Assembly (NCBI GenBank): GCA_903953565.1
Contig: CAJBKE010000059.1
Location: 79,923 to 143,922 of the forward strand
Direction: 5' to 3'
Source: an uncultured Verrucomicrobiota bacterium
Lineage (GTDB): Bacteria > Verrucomicrobiota > Verrucomicrobiia > Chthoniobacterales > JACTMZ01
Length of the DNA: 64,000 bases
Shown here one piece after another: positions 53,222 through 61,748 of this stretch (its first letter is position 1; every line of letters begins with the position of its first letter). Below the pieces are notes generated by a model. The model searched no databases and was not told where the DNA came from. It saw nothing but the letters and a program-made list of their open reading frames with translations. The translations under genes were made by a program, and so were the position numbers.

Positions 53222-54528
53222 TCCGTTTCCTTTACAATCTTTTTTTCCCCCTCGCCTTAATCGTCATCCTCCCACGCTATCTCGTGCGGATGTTCCGCCG
53301 CGGGGACTACCGACGCGATTTCGGTCAACGCTTCGCCCGCTACAGCCCCGACCTCCAGCAGCGCTTTGAGTCGGGAACTTGGCTCTGGGTCCACGCCGTC
53401 AGCGTGGGAGAATTGCTCATCGCCCTTAAGCTTCTCGACGAACTGCATCGCCGTCGGCCGGAATGGAAGTTTGTTGTCTCGAGCACAACCTCCACGGCCC
53501 ACGCACTTGCCTTGGCGCAGCAGAAAGACTGGTGGGTGCCCGTCTACACACCCGTCGATTTCGGTCCGGTGGTGCGTCGAGCCCTCGGATGCGTCCGGCC
53601 ACGCGCCGTCATCCTGACGGAGAGCGAAATGTGGCCGAACTTCGTCTGGACCGCCGCCGACCGGAAAATTCCGGTGGTGCTGATCAATGCGCGGGTCTCT
53701 CCGCGCTCGGCCCGGCGTTACCGCCGGTTCGCGCCGATTCTGCGTCCCATCACGAGTCTCCTCGGCGCGGTCGGCCTCCAGGAAAAAGAACATGCCGGCC
53801 TGTGGAAACATCTCGGCATTGCCGCGGAACGACTGCACATCACCGGCAGCGTAAAATATGATCCGACTGTCGGGGGAGAACCGGCCCGCGATCTGCAACC
53901 GGTTCTTGCGGCGTTCGGACTCACCCGCGACGAACCGGTCTTGCTGGCCGGCAGCACCCATGAAGGGGAAGAGGAACTTCTGGCCGACGCTTTGAACATC
54001 CTGCGGAGGGATTTCCCCTCAGCCCGCTTGCTCATCGCCCCGCGTCATGTCGAGCGCACGGCCGATATCATGAGCCGGTTGGCCGGCAAGAATCTGCGCG
54101 TCATGCGCCGGACTGCGGAACCGGACAGTTCGCCACCGGACATCCTGCTGCTCGATACCACCGGGGAGTTGCGTGACTGGTATTTCTGCGCAGATGCCGT
54201 CTTCATAGGGAAAAGTTTGTCGGGATCGGGCGGACAGAATCCCGTCGAGGCCATCCTCGCCGGACGCCCCGTCCTCTTTGGTCCGCGCATGGAGAATTTC
54301 GCATCCTTGCGAGACGCGCTCTGCACAACCGGTGGCGCCATTGAGATTCGCGATGCGGCGACGCTTTCCGCCGAAACGGCGCAGCTTTGGTCCGACCCGC
54401 AGAAGGCCGCACAATTGGTGGCGGCGGCAAATCTGGCTCTGCTCCCGCACCGGGGCGCGACGGAGCGCACGGCCAACCTGGTAGAGGAAGTGGTCATGGG
54501 GAGTGACTCCGCCGCTTCGCGCGTGTAA
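53218..54528 (+). CDS. waaA: 3-deoxy-D-manno-octulosonic acid transferase
   Basis: 436 residues from ATG 53218. The GT-B Kdo transferase markers are WVHAVSVGELLIALKLLD, VILTESEMWPNF and GKSLSGSGGQNPVEAILAG. The membrane-associated N-terminal helix FLYNLFFPLALIVIL is present. It adds Kdo to lipid A precursor. It is followed five bases later by kdsA, which makes the Kdo precursor. Confidence 0.94.
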   Translation: MIRFLYNLFFPLALIVILPRYLVRMFRRGDYRRDFGQRFARYSPDLQQRFESGTWLWVHAVSVGELLIALKLLDELHRRRPEWKFVVSSTTSTAHALALAQQKDWWVPVYTPVDFGPVVRRALGCVRPRAVILTESEMWPNFVWTAADRKIPVVLINARVSPRSARRYRRFAPILRPITSLLGAVGLQEKEHAGLWKHLGIAAERLHITGSVKYDPTVGGEPARDLQPVLAAFGLTRDEPVLLAGSTHEGEEELLADALNILRRDFPSARLLIAPRHVERTADIMSRLAGKNLRVMRRTAEPDSSPPDILLLDTTGELRDWYFCADAVFIGKSLSGSGGQNPVEAILAGRPVLFGPRMENFASLRDALCTTGGAIEIRDAATLSAETAQLWSDPQKAAQLVAAANLALLPHRGATERTANLVEEVVMGSDSAASRV

Positions 54529-54532
54529 CCTT

Positions 54533-55357
54533 ATGCGCATGATGAAGGCCAAACCCTTCAAGATCGGAAACGTCACGGTGGGCGGGAAAAATCTCCTGCT
54601 CATTCTCGGACCCTGCGTGCTGGAGAGCGAAAAATCCGCGCGCCGCGCCGCCGCCCGTCTCGTGGCTCTCTCCCGCAAACTGCGCGTTCCATTCATCTTC
54701 AAGGCCTCCTACGACAAAGCGAACCGCACGTCGGGCCGCTCGTTCCGCGGACTTGGTCTCGAAGAAGGGTGTCGCATCCTGGGCGCCATCCGCCGCGAAT
54801 TCGGGATTCCGGTGACCACCGATGTTCATTCGCCGGAAGACGTGGCCGTTGCCTCCCGCCATGTCGACCTGCTGCAAATTCCCGCCTTTCTCTGCCGCCA
54901 GACGGACCTCATCGAGGCCGCCGCGCGCAGCGGTCGTGCTGTCAACGTGAAAAAAGGCCAATTCCTTTCCCCGTGGGAAGTCGCCCCGATCGCGGCGAAA
55001 CTGCGCGCCGCCGGATGCCGCAAGTTTTTCTTCACCGAGCGCGGCACGACTTTCGGTTACAATAACTTGGTGGCCGACATGCGCTCCATTCCGTGGATCC
55101 GCGAGCAGGGCTTTCATATCGTGTTCGACGCCACGCACTCGGTGCAGCGCCCGGGCGCTGGCGGGGACCGCACGACCGGCGATGGAGAGTTGGCCCCGAT
55201 CCTCGCCGCCGCCGCCGTGGCCGCCGGAGCCGACGGTGTCTTTCTCGAAACGCACGAGAATCCGAAGCGCGCGCCATCCGACGGCCCGAACCAGATTCCC
55301 CTCGCCCGCTTGCCTTCCGTCTTGCGCCGTCTTATTGCCATCCGTCATGCGTTGTAA
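54533..55357 (+). CDS. kdsA: 3-deoxy-8-phosphooctulonate synthase
   Basis: 274 residues from ATG 54533 (in-frame ATGs also at 54539 and 54542). The signatures are LILGPCVLESEKSARRAA, FKASYDKANRTS, GIPVTTDVHSPEDVAV and FDATHSVQRPGA. It condenses arabinose-5-phosphate with PEP to give Kdo-8-phosphate. It ends with an 11-bp overlap into the lptC-like gene. Confidence 0.95.
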   Translation: MRMMKAKPFKIGNVTVGGKNLLLILGPCVLESEKSARRAAARLVALSRKLRVPFIFKASYDKANRTSGRSFRGLGLEEGCRILGAIRREFGIPVTTDVHSPEDVAVASRHVDLLQIPAFLCRQTDLIEAAARSGRAVNVKKGQFLSPWEVAPIAAKLRAAGCRKFFFTERGTTFGYNNLVADMRSIPWIREQGFHIVFDATHSVQRPGAGGDRTTGDGELAPILAAAAVAAGADGVFLETHENPKRAPSDGPNQIPLARLPSVLRRLIAIRHAL

Positions 55358-55799
55358 GTTCATTGCCTTATCCGCAGCATTGGCCGCGGGCCTCACGCTT
55401 CATGCCCAAGAGGCCCCGGCGCCGGTCGATATTCCCGTCGATATCGGTCAGAGCGTGAAAGACATCCGCGTGCCGCACCACAATGCGCAGGGCAAACTGA
55501 GTCTGCGACTCAACGCCGCTGAAGCAGAACGGTCCAGCAACACCGCATTCACCTTCACCGATCTGCAAATCGAAATTTTCGGCGAGCAAACGGAAACCCC
55601 CAGCCTGACGGTCGTGCTGCCCGAGGCGGTTTTCGATCAGACCACGCGTCGCCTGTCCAGCGACCGTCGTTCCGTGATCAAAGGCGACACGATCGAGATC
55701 ACCGGACGCGACCTCGAGTTCGACATCGATTCGCGCACCAGCCGGTTGAGCGGTCCGGTCACCATGATCGTGACCGCGGCGGACACCACCCAGCCGTGA
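55347..55799 (+). CDS. LptC-like periplasmic LPS-export protein
   Basis: 150 residues from ATG 55347 (signal MRCKFIALSAALAAGLTLHA). The beta-jellyroll-like sequence includes FTFTDLQIEIFGEQTETPSL and FDQTTRRLSSDRRSVIKG. Position directly before lptA and lptB supports the LptC role, but LptC diverges strongly and the assignment rests partly on context. It overlaps kdsA and is followed by a GTGA overlap with lptA. Confidence 0.65.
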   Translation: MRCKFIALSAALAAGLTLHAQEAPAPVDIPVDIGQSVKDIRVPHHNAQGKLSLRLNAAEAERSSNTAFTFTDLQIEIFGEQTETPSLTVVLPEAVFDQTTRRLSSDRRSVIKGDTIEITGRDLEFDIDSRTSRLSGPVTMIVTAADTTQP

Positions 55800-56335
55800 A
55801 GACTGCAACTCTTCTCATTTTTCTCTGCGGCGCCGCCGGCGTTCTCGGCCAGACCGGCGGCGATCCACTCGGACTCGGACCGCTGGCCGACTCTCGGCCC
55901 GTCGGAGCCAAGACGGAAATCACCGCGCAAAAAGAAGCGACCTTTGACGAGAAGCGGAACATCGCCGTTTTCGTCGGCAGTGTCCGGGTCAATGACCCTA
56001 GCTTTCTCATGGCGGCAGACCGACTGACCGTCACGCTCTCCGCCGACCGTTCCGGTATCGAGCGCGCCGTGGCGGAAGGCAATGTGGTCATCGTCCAGCG
56101 CACCTCGAAAGACGAAGAGGGCAAAGGCGCGGTCGGCCGAGCCCAGCGCGCCGAATACATTCCCTCGACCGGCAAGGCCACGCTCAGCGGCAGCCCGCAA
56201 ATCCAGCAGGGCATCAACCGGCACATTGCCACCTCGCCGGGCACACGCATGATCTTGCACCGCGACGGCCGGGCCAGCACCGTAGGTCCCAGCCGCACCG
56301 TCATCACCGACTCCTCCGCCCCGCAAATGCCATGA
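55796..56335 (+). CDS. lptA: LptA/OstA-type LPS transport periplasmic protein
   Basis: 179 residues starting at GTG 55796 (GTGA overlap). The signal peptide is KTATLLIFLCGAAGVLGQ. OstA/LptA repeats appear as ITAQKEATFDEKRNIAVFVG, VRVNDPSFLMAADRLTVTL and AQRAEYIPSTGKATLSGSP. It bridges LPS through the periplasm. It ends in an ATGA overlap with lptB. Confidence 0.85.
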   Translation: MKTATLLIFLCGAAGVLGQTGGDPLGLGPLADSRPVGAKTEITAQKEATFDEKRNIAVFVGSVRVNDPSFLMAADRLTVTLSADRSGIERAVAEGNVVIVQRTSKDEEGKGAVGRAQRAEYIPSTGKATLSGSPQIQQGINRHIATSPGTRMILHRDGRASTVGPSRTVITDSSAPQMP

Positions 56336-57105
56336 CCGCCACATCCGAACAACCTGCCGCACGCGGCGCGGAGACCGCCGGGACGACACTCCTGCAGACG
56401 GACAAGCTGGTCAAAGTCTATGGCGGTCGCGCCGTGGTCAACGGGGTCGATATCAATGTCCGCCGCGGGGAAGTCGTCGGCCTCCTCGGACCCAACGGCG
56501 CCGGAAAGACAACGAGCTTCTACATGATCGTCGGTCTGGTCCGCCCGAATTCCGGCCGCGTCCTTTTCGATGGCAAAGACGTCACCGGCATGCCGATGTT
56601 CAAACGCGCGCGCTCCGGCATGGGATACCTGCCGCAGGAGGAATCCGTTTTCCGCAAGCTCACGGTCGAGCAGAACATCATGGCCATCCTCGAGACGACC
56701 AAACTCGGCAAGTCCGAGCGCAAAGCGCGTTGCGAGGAGTTGCTCCACCAGTTCGGCATCGAGCACATCGCGAAAAACACCGCCCTCACCCTCAGCGGCG
56801 GCGAAAAACGGCGCCTGACCATCGCCCGATCCCTGGTCACCAACCCGTCGCTTCTCATGCTCGACGAACCGTTCAGCGGCGTTGATCCCATCGCCGTCTT
56901 CGACGTGCAACAGATCATCTCCAACTTGCGCGATGCCGGCCTCGCCATCCTCATCACGGACCACAATGTCCGCGAGACGCTCGCCATCGTCGACCGCGCC
57001 TACCTCATCTTCGAGGGACGCGTCGAGAGCGAGGGACCGAAAGATTTCCTTCTCAACGACCCCGTCAGCCGCAAGCTTTACCTTGGCGAAAGCTTCACCA
57101 TGTAA
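56332..57105 (+). CDS. lptB: LPS export ABC transporter ATP-binding protein LptB
   Basis: 257 residues. Walker A GPNGAGKTTSFYMIVGL, signature LSGGEKRRLTIARSL and Walker B LLMLDEPFSGVDP are present, with FRKLTVEQNIMAIL typical of LptB. The N-terminal 25 residues are a small extension. It powers LPS extraction from the inner membrane with LptF/G, not in this window. The start overlaps lptA's stop. Confidence 0.94.
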   Translation: MTATSEQPAARGAETAGTTLLQTDKLVKVYGGRAVVNGVDINVRRGEVVGLLGPNGAGKTTSFYMIVGLVRPNSGRVLFDGKDVTGMPMFKRARSGMGYLPQEESVFRKLTVEQNIMAILETTKLGKSERKARCEELLHQFGIEHIAKNTALTLSGGEKRRLTIARSLVTNPSLLMLDEPFSGVDPIAVFDVQQIISNLRDAGLAILITDHNVRETLAIVDRAYLIFEGRVESEGPKDFLLNDPVSRKLYLGESFTM

Positions 57106-57107
57106 CT

Positions 57108-58055
57108 ATGCCCTCTCCCGGAATCGAACCCCCCAGCGTCGGACGCTTTTTCACCGCCCACGCCGACGAACTTGGCCTGGAACTCGTTGCCGGGAAAAAA
57201 GGCCTTGAGCGGGTCATCCGCGAACCCACGGTCAACCGCCCCGGTCTCGCGCTCTCCGGATTTTACAAATACTTCGCCCCGAAACGGGTCCAGGTCTTCG
57301 GCAGCGCCGAGCTGAGCTATCTGCAGAATCTCCCCGCCGCCGAGCGCAGGGAACGCCTGCGCCGCTTTTTCGACTGCACCATCCCCTGCCTCGTCGTGGC
57401 CCGACGGGCCAAGCTTCCGGCCGGAGTCGCCGAGATGGCCAACGAGGCCGGTGTCCCGCTTTTCCGCACGCCGATGATCACCATGAAGTTCATCAATGCG
57501 GCCACCATCGCCCTCGAGTTCGAGTTCGCCCCGCGACGCAGCGAGCACGGCAGCATGGTCGATATCCTCGGCGTCGGCACCCTCATCCGCGGCGCCAGCG
57601 GCATCGGAAAAAGCGAATGCGTGCTCAGCCTTCTCGAGCGGGGTTACAGCCTGGTCAGCGACGATATCACCCGCTTCCGTGCCTTCGAGGGACGCGAAGT
57701 GGTCGGCACCTCGGCCGACCTGACCCGTTTTCATATGGAGGTCCGCGGTATCGGCATCATCAATGTGGCGTCAATCTTCGGCGTCCGCAGCATCCGCACC
57801 GAGAAGACCCTCGACCTGGTCGTTACTCTGAAGGACTGGCAGGAAATGGAGGATATCGACCGCCACGGCCTCCAGCGGCAGTCTTACAAGATCCTTGGCA
57901 TCTCCGTGCCCCATGTTATTATTCCAGTTCGAATGGGCCGCGACCTCGGACGTCTGGTGGAAGTTGCTGCGTTGGACCAAAAACTGAAGTCCCACGGGAT
58001 CGACAGCGCGCACGATTTCAACGAGCGGCTCATCGCGACCATGAAGCCCAACTGA
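57108..58055 (+). CDS. hprK: HPr kinase/phosphorylase
   Basis: 315 residues, two bases after lptB. An HprK N-terminal domain leads to the P-loop RGASGIGKSECVLSLL. The HprK signature region is SDDITRFRAFEGREVVG then MEVRGIGIINVASIFG, with ISVPHVIIPVRMGRDLGRLV later. It phosphorylates or dephosphorylates a serine in HPr, encoded next. A regulatory rather than sugar-uptake PTS is suggested by its neighbours. Confidence 0.94.
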   Translation: MPSPGIEPPSVGRFFTAHADELGLELVAGKKGLERVIREPTVNRPGLALSGFYKYFAPKRVQVFGSAELSYLQNLPAAERRERLRRFFDCTIPCLVVARRAKLPAGVAEMANEAGVPLFRTPMITMKFINAATIALEFEFAPRRSEHGSMVDILGVGTLIRGASGIGKSECVLSLLERGYSLVSDDITRFRAFEGREVVGTSADLTRFHMEVRGIGIINVASIFGVRSIRTEKTLDLVVTLKDWQEMEDIDRHGLQRQSYKILGISVPHVIIPVRMGRDLGRLVEVAALDQKLKSHGIDSAHDFNERLIATMKPN

Positions 58056-58062
58056 ACCCGCC

Positions 58063-58368
58063 ATGGGGATCCTCGCCAAAAAAACCGCCGACAACGAAAG
58101 CCGCCTCACCCGCGAGCTCGTCATCATGAACCGCTACGGACTGCACGCACGTCCGGCCGCCATGTTCGTCAAGACATCCAACCGCTTCAAATCCGAGGTC
58201 TGGGTCGAAAAAGACGGTGAAGAAGTCAACGGCAAGTCGATCATGGGGCTCATGATGCTCGCCGCCGGTCACGGCTCGAAGCTCACCGTCTCCGCCTCGG
58301 GCAGCGACGCCGAAAAGTTCCTCGAAGAAATCGCGCAACTCGTCGCGAACAGGTTCAACGAGGACTAA
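58063..58368 (+). CDS. ptsH: Phosphocarrier protein HPr
   Basis: 101 residues, slightly longer than usual because of a 12-residue N-terminal extension (MGILAKKTADNE). The active His is in RYGLHARPAAMFVK. The HprK target serine is in NGKSIMGLMMLAAGHGS. It carries phosphate between EI and downstream acceptors. It is seven bases after hprK. Confidence 0.95.
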   Translation: MGILAKKTADNESRLTRELVIMNRYGLHARPAAMFVKTSNRFKSEVWVEKDGEEVNGKSIMGLMMLAAGHGSKLTVSASGSDAEKFLEEIAQLVANRFNED

Positions 58369-58466
58369 CCGGGCGCCGCTCCCGCCCCGGCCGGGCTGGG
58401 AATCGAGCGGTTTTTGTTTCTCTGATCTTCCCCCCACCCCTCGCCATGCTGTAAACAGCGCCCGCG

Positions 58467-60233
58467 ATGGGAGAACCTTTGGATCAAGAGTCAATCAGTC
58501 AGGGACTGGGCGTATCACCCGGCATTGCCGAGGCGGAGGTCGTCGTCCACTGGCAAAACGAAGAGGAAATACCCCTTCGCGACATCAAGGAAGCGGACAT
58601 CCCCGGCGAGATCGAACGCTTCGAGGCCGCCCTCATCGCCACGCGTCAGGAGCTTCTCGATATCCAGCAGAAAATCGCCGGGGCGATCGGTGCGGACGAT
58701 GCAAGTATCTTCGACGCGCACCTCCTGGTGGTCGAGGACCGCACGCTGATCGACGAGACCCTGCGCGGACTGGAGCGCGAGCTGCACAACATCGAATTCG
58801 TTTTCCACCAGGTCGCGGAAAAATACTGCCGCACGCTCGGTGCGATCGACGACCCCTACCTGCAGGAACGCGTCGTCGACGTCGAGGATGTGACCAAGCG
58901 CGTCCTCCGGCACCTGCTCGGAAAATCGCGCGAGGAATTCCACCGCCTGGACCGTCCTCACATCATCGTGGCGCGCAATCTCACGCCGTCGGACACCGCC
59001 CTCATCAACCGCGCGCTGGTCCGCGGCTTCGTCACCGAGCAAGGCAGCCGCACTTCTCACAGCGCGATCATGGCGCGCTCCCTCGGCATCCCGGCCATCG
59101 TCGCCCTGCCGGGCATTTGCGCCAAGCTCACCACCGGCGATCAAGTGCTCCTCGACGGATACAGCGGCAAACTCATCCTCAATCCCTCGGAGTCGACCCG
59201 CTTGCAATACGGACAAATCGAGCGCCAGAAGGTCGAGGTCGCCCACCAGCTCGACTCAATCCGCGACACCCGTTCCACCACACGCGACGGCAAACACATC
59301 GTCCTCTCGGCCAATATCGAGCTGCCCTCGGAACTCGACGCCGTCGCCGCCTCCGGGGCGGAGGGCATCGGTCTTTTTCGCACCGAATTTCTCTTCCTCA
59401 ACAAGACCGAGCCGCCCTCCGAGGACGAACAATACGAGGCTTACAAACTCGTGGCCGAACGCTGCTCCCCGCATGGCGTGATCGTCCGCACCCTCGACAT
59501 CGGCGGCGACAAGCTCAGCCACCTTTCCGGCCATGACGGCGAGGACAATCCGTTTCTCGGCTGCCGGGCCATCCGCCTCTGCCTGGCCCAACCTGAGCTC
59601 TTCAAAACGCAACTCCGCGCCATCCTGCGCGCCGCACACCACGGGCAAGTCCGGCTGATGTATCCGATGATCGGACAAATCGACGAACTCCGCCGCGCCA
59701 ACGCGCACCTCGAGGAATGCAAAAAGGAACTCGCCGACCGCGGTGTCCCCTACTGCCACGACATCGAAGTCGGCACCATGATCGAACTGCCTGCCGCCGC
59801 GCTCATCGCGGACCAACTGGCCAAGGAAACCAAATTCTTCAGCGTCGGCACCAATGATCTCGTGCAATACACCATGGCGGTGGATCGCGGCAACGAACGC
59901 ATCGCCCACCTCTACCAGCCAACCCATCCAGCTGTCCTCCGGCTCCTTGCCATGGCGGCAAGTGCCGCACACCAACATGGTATATGGATCGGCGTATGCG
60001 GCGAGATGGCTTCGGAAATCCATCTCACACCGCTCCTTCTCGGACTCGGCATGGACGAACTCAGCGTCGTCACCCGCGCCGTTCCCCGTGTCAAAAAAGC
60101 GTTGCAAAGCCTCGACGCCAAAGAATGCGGCGGGGTGGCCAGCGAGTGCTCTGCCATGACCGACCCTGCTGCCATCGAGCAAAAATGCCGCGACTATGCG
60201 CGGCAACATTATCCCGAATTGTTCGATGTGTGA
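58467..60233 (+). CDS. ptsI: Phosphoenolpyruvate-protein phosphotransferase (enzyme I)
   Basis: 588 residues. The phospho-His loop is GSRTSHSAIMARSLGIP. The TIM-barrel part shows GIGLFRTEFLF, RTLDIGGDKLSH, GCRAIRLCL, PMIGQIDELRRA, GTMIELPAAALIAD and FFSVGTNDLVQYTMAVDRGN. It phosphorylates HPr from PEP. No EII permease is in the window. Its stop overlaps the rsmA start (GTGA). Confidence 0.95.
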   Translation: MGEPLDQESISQGLGVSPGIAEAEVVVHWQNEEEIPLRDIKEADIPGEIERFEAALIATRQELLDIQQKIAGAIGADDASIFDAHLLVVEDRTLIDETLRGLERELHNIEFVFHQVAEKYCRTLGAIDDPYLQERVVDVEDVTKRVLRHLLGKSREEFHRLDRPHIIVARNLTPSDTALINRALVRGFVTEQGSRTSHSAIMARSLGIPAIVALPGICAKLTTGDQVLLDGYSGKLILNPSESTRLQYGQIERQKVEVAHQLDSIRDTRSTTRDGKHIVLSANIELPSELDAVAASGAEGIGLFRTEFLFLNKTEPPSEDEQYEAYKLVAERCSPHGVIVRTLDIGGDKLSHLSGHDGEDNPFLGCRAIRLCLAQPELFKTQLRAILRAAHHGQVRLMYPMIGQIDELRRANAHLEECKKELADRGVPYCHDIEVGTMIELPAAALIADQLAKETKFFSVGTNDLVQYTMAVDRGNERIAHLYQPTHPAVLRLLAMAASAAHQHGIWIGVCGEMASEIHLTPLLLGLGMDELSVVTRAVPRVKKALQSLDAKECGGVASECSAMTDPAAIEQKCRDYARQHYPELFDV

Positions 60234-61621
60234 CGGGCCATAATTCCTCCGACCGGCACGCATATCATCCCGTTCTTCCGCCCTTGCGCCTCACCGACAT
60301 CCGTTCCGCGCTCGACGAGCTGCAACTGCGCCCGACGAAAAGCCTCGGACAGAATTTCCTCCACGACCAGAACCTTGCCCGGACCATCGCCGCGGCGGCG
60401 GTTCCCGGGCACGCGGCCTTTGCCGTGGAGATCGGGCCGGGACTCGGCTCGCTGACCGCACCCCTGCTCGAGCGCTGCGACCGGCTGCTTCTGATCGAAA
60501 AAGACGCACGCCTCGCCGAATGGCTGCGCGGCAAACTCCCCGCCGACCGCGTTGAAGTGGTGCATGCCGACGCCATCGAATTCGACTGGCGTCCGCTCAT
60601 GGCACAAGGACCCTTTCCTTTGGCCGGCAACCTGCCTTATTACGCGACCTCTCCGATTCTGCGCAACTGGCTCGGACCCTGCTCTCCGGTCACCCGCGCC
60701 GTGTTTGCCGTCCAGGACGAGTTCGCCGCGCGACTCGCCGCGGGACCGGACCACGCCGATTACAGCGCATTGACCGTGCGCACCCAAAGACTCTGGACAG
60801 TCCGCCGCGAACGCTCCCTGCCGCCTTCCGTCTTCTTTCCCGAGCCCGGGGTCGACTCGGCCTTGGTTGTCCTCGAGCGGCGCGATGCTCGGGAATTTCC
60901 GCCGGTCCGTGCCACATTTTTCGACGACCTCGTCCAACGCGGATTCAGCCAGCGGCGCAAACAACTGCGCGCCCTGCTCAAGGCTCCCCTTGGCCTCTGG
61001 CAGGAATGGTCGGCCAAGCACGGCCTGTCGCCCACCTGCCGCGCGGAGAATCTTTCCTTAGCGCAATGGATCGACCTCGCACGCACGCTCGACCCGTCTG
61101 CTGCCACGCCCGCGCAACATGATGGCGAGACATTCGATGTTGTGGACGAATCCGACCGTGTCGTGGCCACGCGACCGCGCCGGGAGGTTCACGACGGGAA
61201 TCTTTTGCACCGTGCCGTGCACATTCTCGTCTTCAACCACTCGGGAGAACTTCTCCTGCAGAAACGCAGCGCATGGAAAGACCGCGAGCCGTGCAAATGG
61301 GACTCAAGCGCGGCCGGACACCTCGAACCGGGCGAAGATTACGACGCCGGCGCGGCTCGTGAGACCGAAGAGGAACTCGGCATCCGCCCTCAACTCACCC
61401 CGATCGGCAAAATCCGCGCCTGCTCGAATACCGGGCAGGAATTTGTCGAGGTCTACACCGCCATCCACGACGGACCTTTTGTTCTTCCCCCGTCCGAAAT
61501 CGAAAGCGCGGGCTTTTTTCCGGTCGAGACCGTGCGTGCCTGGGTTGCCAACCGCCCCGGCGACTTCGCCCCGGGATTCTGGGAGGTTTGGAAGCTGTAC
61601 CAGGCAGCCAACGAGCATTGA
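60230..61621 (+). CDS. rsmA: RsmA (KsgA) 16S rRNA dimethyltransferase fused to Nudix hydrolase
   Basis: 463 residues if started at GTG 60230, in a GTGA overlap with ptsI; a TTG near 60283 is an alternative. Residues about 18-280 are KsgA: PTKSLGQNFLHDQNLA, VEIGPGLGSLTAPLLE, LAGNLPYYATSPIL and FSQRRKQLRALL. Residues about 300-463 are an IDI/YfcD-like Nudix domain with HRAVHILVFNHSGELLLQKR. The Nudix box is canonical, from GHLEPGED to ARETEEELGI. The frame is continuous with no stop or frameshift between domains. The first part dimethylates A1518/A1519 of 16S rRNA; the Nudix substrate is unknown. Confidence 0.88.
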   Translation: MTGHNSSDRHAYHPVLPPLRLTDIRSALDELQLRPTKSLGQNFLHDQNLARTIAAAAVPGHAAFAVEIGPGLGSLTAPLLERCDRLLLIEKDARLAEWLRGKLPADRVEVVHADAIEFDWRPLMAQGPFPLAGNLPYYATSPILRNWLGPCSPVTRAVFAVQDEFAARLAAGPDHADYSALTVRTQRLWTVRRERSLPPSVFFPEPGVDSALVVLERRDAREFPPVRATFFDDLVQRGFSQRRKQLRALLKAPLGLWQEWSAKHGLSPTCRAENLSLAQWIDLARTLDPSAATPAQHDGETFDVVDESDRVVATRPRREVHDGNLLHRAVHILVFNHSGELLLQKRSAWKDREPCKWDSSAAGHLEPGEDYDAGAARETEEELGIRPQLTPIGKIRACSNTGQEFVEVYTAIHDGPFVLPPSEIESAGFFPVETVRAWVANRPGDFAPGFWEVWKLYQAANEH

Positions 61622-61657
61622 CGCGCGCGGCCTCCAGTGGCAATTTTCTCCCTTTCA

Positions 61658-61748
61658 GGTGAGGTGGCTGAGTGGTCGAAAGCAGAGCTTTGCTAAAGCT
61701 CCGTAGTCCAAAAGGCTACCGAGGGTTCGAATCCCTCCCTCACCGCCA
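61658..61748 (+). tRNA. tRNA-Ser (anticodon GCU)
   Basis: 91 nt including an encoded CCA end. Acceptor GGTGAGG pairs with CCTCACC; the D-arm starts TGGCTGAGTGG. The anticodon stem GAGCT/AGCTC encloses loop TTGCTAA (anticodon GCT). A long variable arm (GTAGTCCAAAAGGCTAC) and the T-arm GGGTTCGAATCCC are complete. A weak TTGACG word lies at 61618-61623. Confidence 0.97.

Noticed and set aside
61618-61646. Sigma-70 promoter before tRNA-Ser
   Set aside because: A TTGACG word is followed at 17 bp by CAATTT, too far from TATAAT to support.
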